From a bacterium (GTDB taxonomy: Bacteria; Patescibacteriota; Minisyncoccia; Minisyncoccales; Minisyncoccaceae): a stretch of DNA of 24,248 nucleotides. A program made the position numbers and the translations under genes. The stretch covers positions 1,840-26,087 of the forward strand of contig JALNZJ010000001.1 in the NCBI GenBank assembly GCA_023229485.1. The letters run 5' to 3'. A model generated the notes under the pieces. That model searched no databases and was not told where the DNA came from. It saw only the letters and a list, made by a program, of their open reading frames with translations. Below are positions 21,533 to 24,248 of the stretch, in pieces (position 1 is the stretch's first letter; every line of letters begins with the position of its first letter).

Positions 21533-22798
21533 ATGTATAAAAAAACAATACTTAAAAACGGACTTCGTGTAATTACGATTAAACAGAAAGAAACCCAAGC
21601 AGCAACAGTTTTTGTATTGGTTGGAACAGGGTCAAAATTTGAAACAAAAAATATTTCAGGAATTTCTCATTTTTTAGAACATATGTACTTTAAAGGTACA
21701 AAAAAAATGAAAAACCTGAAAGAGGTTGCGGAAAAATTAGATAGAATTGGAGGAAGTTATAATGCTTTTACTAGCGAAGAGTGTACGGGATACTATGCAA
21801 AAGTTGATTCGGGTCATTTTGATATCGCTTTAGAGTGGGTTGCTGACCTATTTCTTAATTCCAAAATTCCTGCTAGTGAGATGGAAAAAGAAAGAGGAGT
21901 GATAATTGAAGAACTGAATATGTATAAAGAAAATCCAATGATGCATATTAATCAGATATGGAAAGAGGTATTATATGGAGATCAGCCAGCCGGATGGGAA
22001 ATTGGAGGAACAAAAAAAAGCGTATTAAGCATTACAAGAACTCAAATATTGGAATACATTAAAACTGCGTACAAGCCAAGTAATACCGTAATTTGCATTG
22101 CAGGAAATTTTAATGAAGAAGAAACGATTAAGAAAGTTGATGAATATTTTTCAATTATGAAAAAAGGGGAGCCAATCAGCAAATTATCAGTAATTGAAAA
22201 ACAGACAAAACCTCAAGTAAAAATTTGTTTTAAAAAAAACAAACAAACAAATATGATTCTTGGATTAAGAACATATGATATGTTTGATGATCGTCGGTAT
22301 GTCTTGAATATCATTTCTGCTTTTCTGGGAGGAATGATGAGCTCTAGGCTGTATGGGCAAATTGTTGATAAAATGGGAGCAGCATATTATATTTATACAA
22401 GTAATGATAACGATAGTGATACTGGCTATTTAGCAGTTTCTTCTGGTGTCGAAAATGGAAAAGTGCTATTAGTAATTGAAGCAATCCTTAAAGAATTCAG
22501 AAGATTAAAAAATCAAAAAGTTTCTGAAGAGGAGCTCAGGAAGGCTAAAGATTATATAAAGGGAAAAATGGTACTTGGACTAGAAAGTTCTAATTCTAAG
22601 GCTTCATATTATGGAATGCAGGAACTAATGTTCAATAAAATACAGACACTTGAGCAAATTTTTGAAAAAATAGAATCAATAACAGCTAAAGATATTCTTG
22701 AAGTTGCTAATGATATCTTTAAAAATGAAAAATTAAACTTGGCCATCTTAGGGCCATTTAAACACAAAGATGAATTTGAGAATATATTAAAAATATAA
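21533..22798 (+). CDS. M16-family zinc metallopeptidase (mitochondrial-processing-peptidase-like)
   Basis: 421 residues, the size of single-chain M16B peptidases (YmxG/PqqL/MPP-beta type). The inverted zinc motif HFLEH is at H46-E49-H50, with the third ligand Glu at about 126-127 in GVIIEELNMY, so the protein should be catalytically active. The second half (about 200-421) is the inactive homologous domain, containing the conserved glycine-rich and SSRLYGQIVDKMGAAYYI text. There is no signal peptide, so it acts in the cytoplasm unless exported otherwise. It is 6 nt after the membrane/coiled-coil gene and 4 nt before the permease gene, within the glyS operon. Likely degrades or processes short peptides; natural substrate unknown. 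Confidence 0.95.
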   Translation: MYKKTILKNGLRVITIKQKETQAATVFVLVGTGSKFETKNISGISHFLEHMYFKGTKKMKNLKEVAEKLDRIGGSYNAFTSEECTGYYAKVDSGHFDIALEWVADLFLNSKIPASEMEKERGVIIEELNMYKENPMMHINQIWKEVLYGDQPAGWEIGGTKKSVLSITRTQILEYIKTAYKPSNTVICIAGNFNEEETIKKVDEYFSIMKKGEPISKLSVIEKQTKPQVKICFKKNKQTNMILGLRTYDMFDDRRYVLNIISAFLGGMMSSRLYGQIVDKMGAAYYIYTSNDNDSDTGYLAVSSGVENGKVLLVIEAILKEFRRLKNQKVSEEELRKAKDYIKGKMVLGLESSNSKASYYGMQELMFNKIQTLEQIFEKIESITAKDILEVANDIFKNEKLNLAILGPFKHKDEFENILKI

Positions 22799-22802
22799 AC
22801 AT

Positions 22803-23870
22803 ATGGCAATAAAAAGTATAGAAAAAAAGAACAGAAATGTTTTTAAAATCGATTTTACTTGGTGGGGAATATTTCGTGTTGTCTTAGTACTAATTGGTGT
22901 CTATACCATTTTTATTATCCACGATAGCTTAATGATGATAGTTCTGGGCTTAGTTATTTCTGTTTTATTAAATCCTTTTATTGATTTTCTTGAAAAAAAG
23001 AAACTGCACAGATCTGTTGCAACAATTATCATTTACTTATCCGCAGTTGCATTAATTTCCTTATTCATTTTCTTAACCATACCACCAATTTTGAATGAAT
23101 TATTATCTTTTGCGAATAACTCATCGGATTATTTTAGTAAGATAAAGCCATTATTTAGTAGCTATTCATCAAGCTTTTTGAATAATCCATCAATTCTTAC
23201 AAGTGGATTTCAGGATGGAGTCTTAAAGATTACCTCGGAGCTATGGATAATTTTATCGATAATTGCCAACGGAATATTCTCAGTAGTAACAATTTTTACT
23301 TTCGCTTTTTTCTTTTCCATAGAAGAGAAAGAAATAACTGACTTTATTAAATTATTTTCACCAAAAAAGTTAGAGAATGATATTGTTAAAAGTTGGGAAA
23401 AGAGTAGAGCAATGGTTTCTTATTGGTTTGGAGCAAGAATATTATCGTCAATCGCAGTAGCGATTATGTCCTTTATCGGCTGTTTAATGCTCGGTCTTAA
23501 ATTTTCTGTTTCTTTATCTCTTCTTGCTGGGCTCTTAAATATTGTTCCTGTAGCAGGGCCAATATTTTCTGGCGTGTTATTTGCCGGAGTTGGAGCTTTG
23601 GATTCATGGACAACGGCTATCTTAGCAGTAGTTATGATAACAGTAGTCCAGCAAATAGAGAACAATCTCTTGACGCCATTAATTACAAAGAAATTAATTG
23701 GTTTGCCAAATTTTTTAATTTTAGCTTCTATTTTAATTGGGGGGCAGATCGCAGGAGTAATTGGTATGTTTTTAGCAATACCAGCTGGCGGAATATTGTA
23801 TGAAACAGCAAAAAATTATATTTTCGCAAAAAAGAACAAAAAAGATGACGAAGAAGATGATAATTTTTAA
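22803..23870 (+). CDS. AI-2E family (PerM/YdiK-type) membrane permease
   Basis: 355 residues with about eight membrane segments: hydrophobic stretches near 22-60, 75-97, 150-175 and four between 210 and 345. The family's signature region is GLLNIVPVAGPIFSGVLFAG, followed by the IENNLLTPLITKKLIGLPNF motif and the final GMFLAIPAGGILYE. The C-terminus is a charged tail rich in Lys and Asp/Glu. Family members have been linked to autoinducer-2 export or Na+/H+ exchange, but the substrate is not predictable here. It starts 4 nt after the peptidase stop, with metG 6 nt downstream, so all are probably one operon. Confidence 0.92.
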   Translation: MAIKSIEKKNRNVFKIDFTWWGIFRVVLVLIGVYTIFIIHDSLMMIVLGLVISVLLNPFIDFLEKKKLHRSVATIIIYLSAVALISLFIFLTIPPILNELLSFANNSSDYFSKIKPLFSSYSSSFLNNPSILTSGFQDGVLKITSELWIILSIIANGIFSVVTIFTFAFFFSIEEKEITDFIKLFSPKKLENDIVKSWEKSRAMVSYWFGARILSSIAVAIMSFIGCLMLGLKFSVSLSLLAGLLNIVPVAGPIFSGVLFAGVGALDSWTTAILAVVMITVVQQIENNLLTPLITKKLIGLPNFLILASILIGGQIAGVIGMFLAIPAGGILYETAKNYIFAKKNKKDDEEDDNF

Positions 23871-23876
23871 ATTAAA

Positions 23877-24248
23877 ATGAAGAAAATTTTTATTACTACG
23901 GCAATCGATTATGTTAACGGATTGCCCCATATCGGACATGCACTTGAAAAAATTCAAGCTGATGTTCTGGCACGAAGGCATCGTAAGCTTGGAGATAGTG
24001 TTTATTTTATTTCTGGAACCGACGAGAATAGCTTGAAAAATGTTCAAAGTGCGGAAAAGGCAAACATGGAGGTGAGAGAATATGTTGACGAAAACTATCA
24101 CAAATTTGCTAACATGAAGCAGGCACTCAACCTTACATATGATGATTTTATTCGCACAACCGAAGAGAGGCATAAGATTGGTGCACAGAAACTATGGCAA
24201 GCATGTCAAAAAGATATTTATAAAAAGAATTATGGCGGACTATATTGT
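23877..24248 (+). CDS. metG: Methionyl-tRNA synthetase, 3'-truncated by the window edge
   Basis: The first 124 codons of a class I synthetase charging tRNA-Met. The N-terminus MKKIFITTAIDYVNGLPHIG contains the HIGH-type signature (PHIGHA), followed by EKIQADVLARRHR, FISGTDENSLKNVQSAEK and DDFIRTTEERH, all characteristic of MetRS. The frame is open to the last base; KMSKS and the anticodon domain lie outside. FISGTDEN has Asn-Ser where many bacterial enzymes have His-Gly-Thr (TDEHG); this is a common variant in divergent MetRS. The ATG is 6 nt after the permease stop, with no Shine-Dalgarno sequence. Confidence 0.95.
   Translation, partial: MKKIFITTAIDYVNGLPHIGHALEKIQADVLARRHRKLGDSVYFISGTDENSLKNVQSAEKANMEVREYVDENYHKFANMKQALNLTYDDFIRTTEERHKIGAQKLWQACQKDIYKKNYGGLYC

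Noticed and set aside
1..24248. CRISPR array, insertion sequence, transposase or prophage genes
   Set aside because: No regularly spaced direct repeats and no transposase, integrase or phage structural ORFs were seen; the only repeats are short palindromic or inverted elements.
1..24248. Alternative genetic code (TGA as glycine, as in Gracilibacteria/Absconditabacteria)
   Set aside because: Conserved genes such as glyS and dnaX end properly at TGA and none carries in-frame TGA, so the standard bacterial code fits.

Overview
The window looks like a piece of a small, AT-rich bacterial chromosome from the Candidate Phyla Radiation (Patescibacteria, most likely Parcubacteria-like). Supporting signs are the eukaryote-type IleRS, the alpha2-type GlyRS, a short DnaX without a tau tail, almost no Shine-Dalgarno sequences, TGA used as a stop, and several gene families I associate with these genomes. 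The assignment is inferred from gene content; no marker tree was made.

Layout. 1-2656 is the 3' part of ileS. 2686-5385 holds four + strand genes of cell-surface character: a charged disordered protein, an anchored multi-Ig/DUF11-like protein, a pilin-like protein and an unknown. They end at a bidirectional terminator shared with cysS. 5397-8198 is a cysteine block on the - strand: a promoter, a 19-codon leader ORF with three consecutive Cys codons, an attenuator-like terminator, cysK (interrupted by a one-base frameshift), a 160-bp compound inverted repeat, and cysS. Divergently, dnaX starts from an apparently leaderless promoter at 8224-8261. 9421-10205 holds an HTH protein, tRNA-Gln(UUG) and a terminator. 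10206-10580 has no large gene but holds a GC-rich, hairpin-rich island and a short transcription unit with a consensus promoter, a 24-codon membrane peptide and a terminator.

10660-17035 carries a DUF3298-type protein and then a marR - membrane fusion protein - RND pump operon. A palindromic repeat pair follows, then rplU. dnaB (-) and glyS (+) diverge at about 19.1 kb. glyS overlaps a membrane/coiled-coil protein and is followed by an M16 peptidase, an AI-2E-type permease and the 5' end of metG, which runs off the window.

The most interesting system is the cysteine block. Its leader peptide, a free GGGGG-containing segment and the downstream hairpin fit classical ribosome-stalling transcription attenuation of cysteine synthase, next to cysteinyl-tRNA synthetase. 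I read this from sequence alone. The pairing, the terminator and the frameshift in cysK all need checking by folding, RNA data and re-sequencing.
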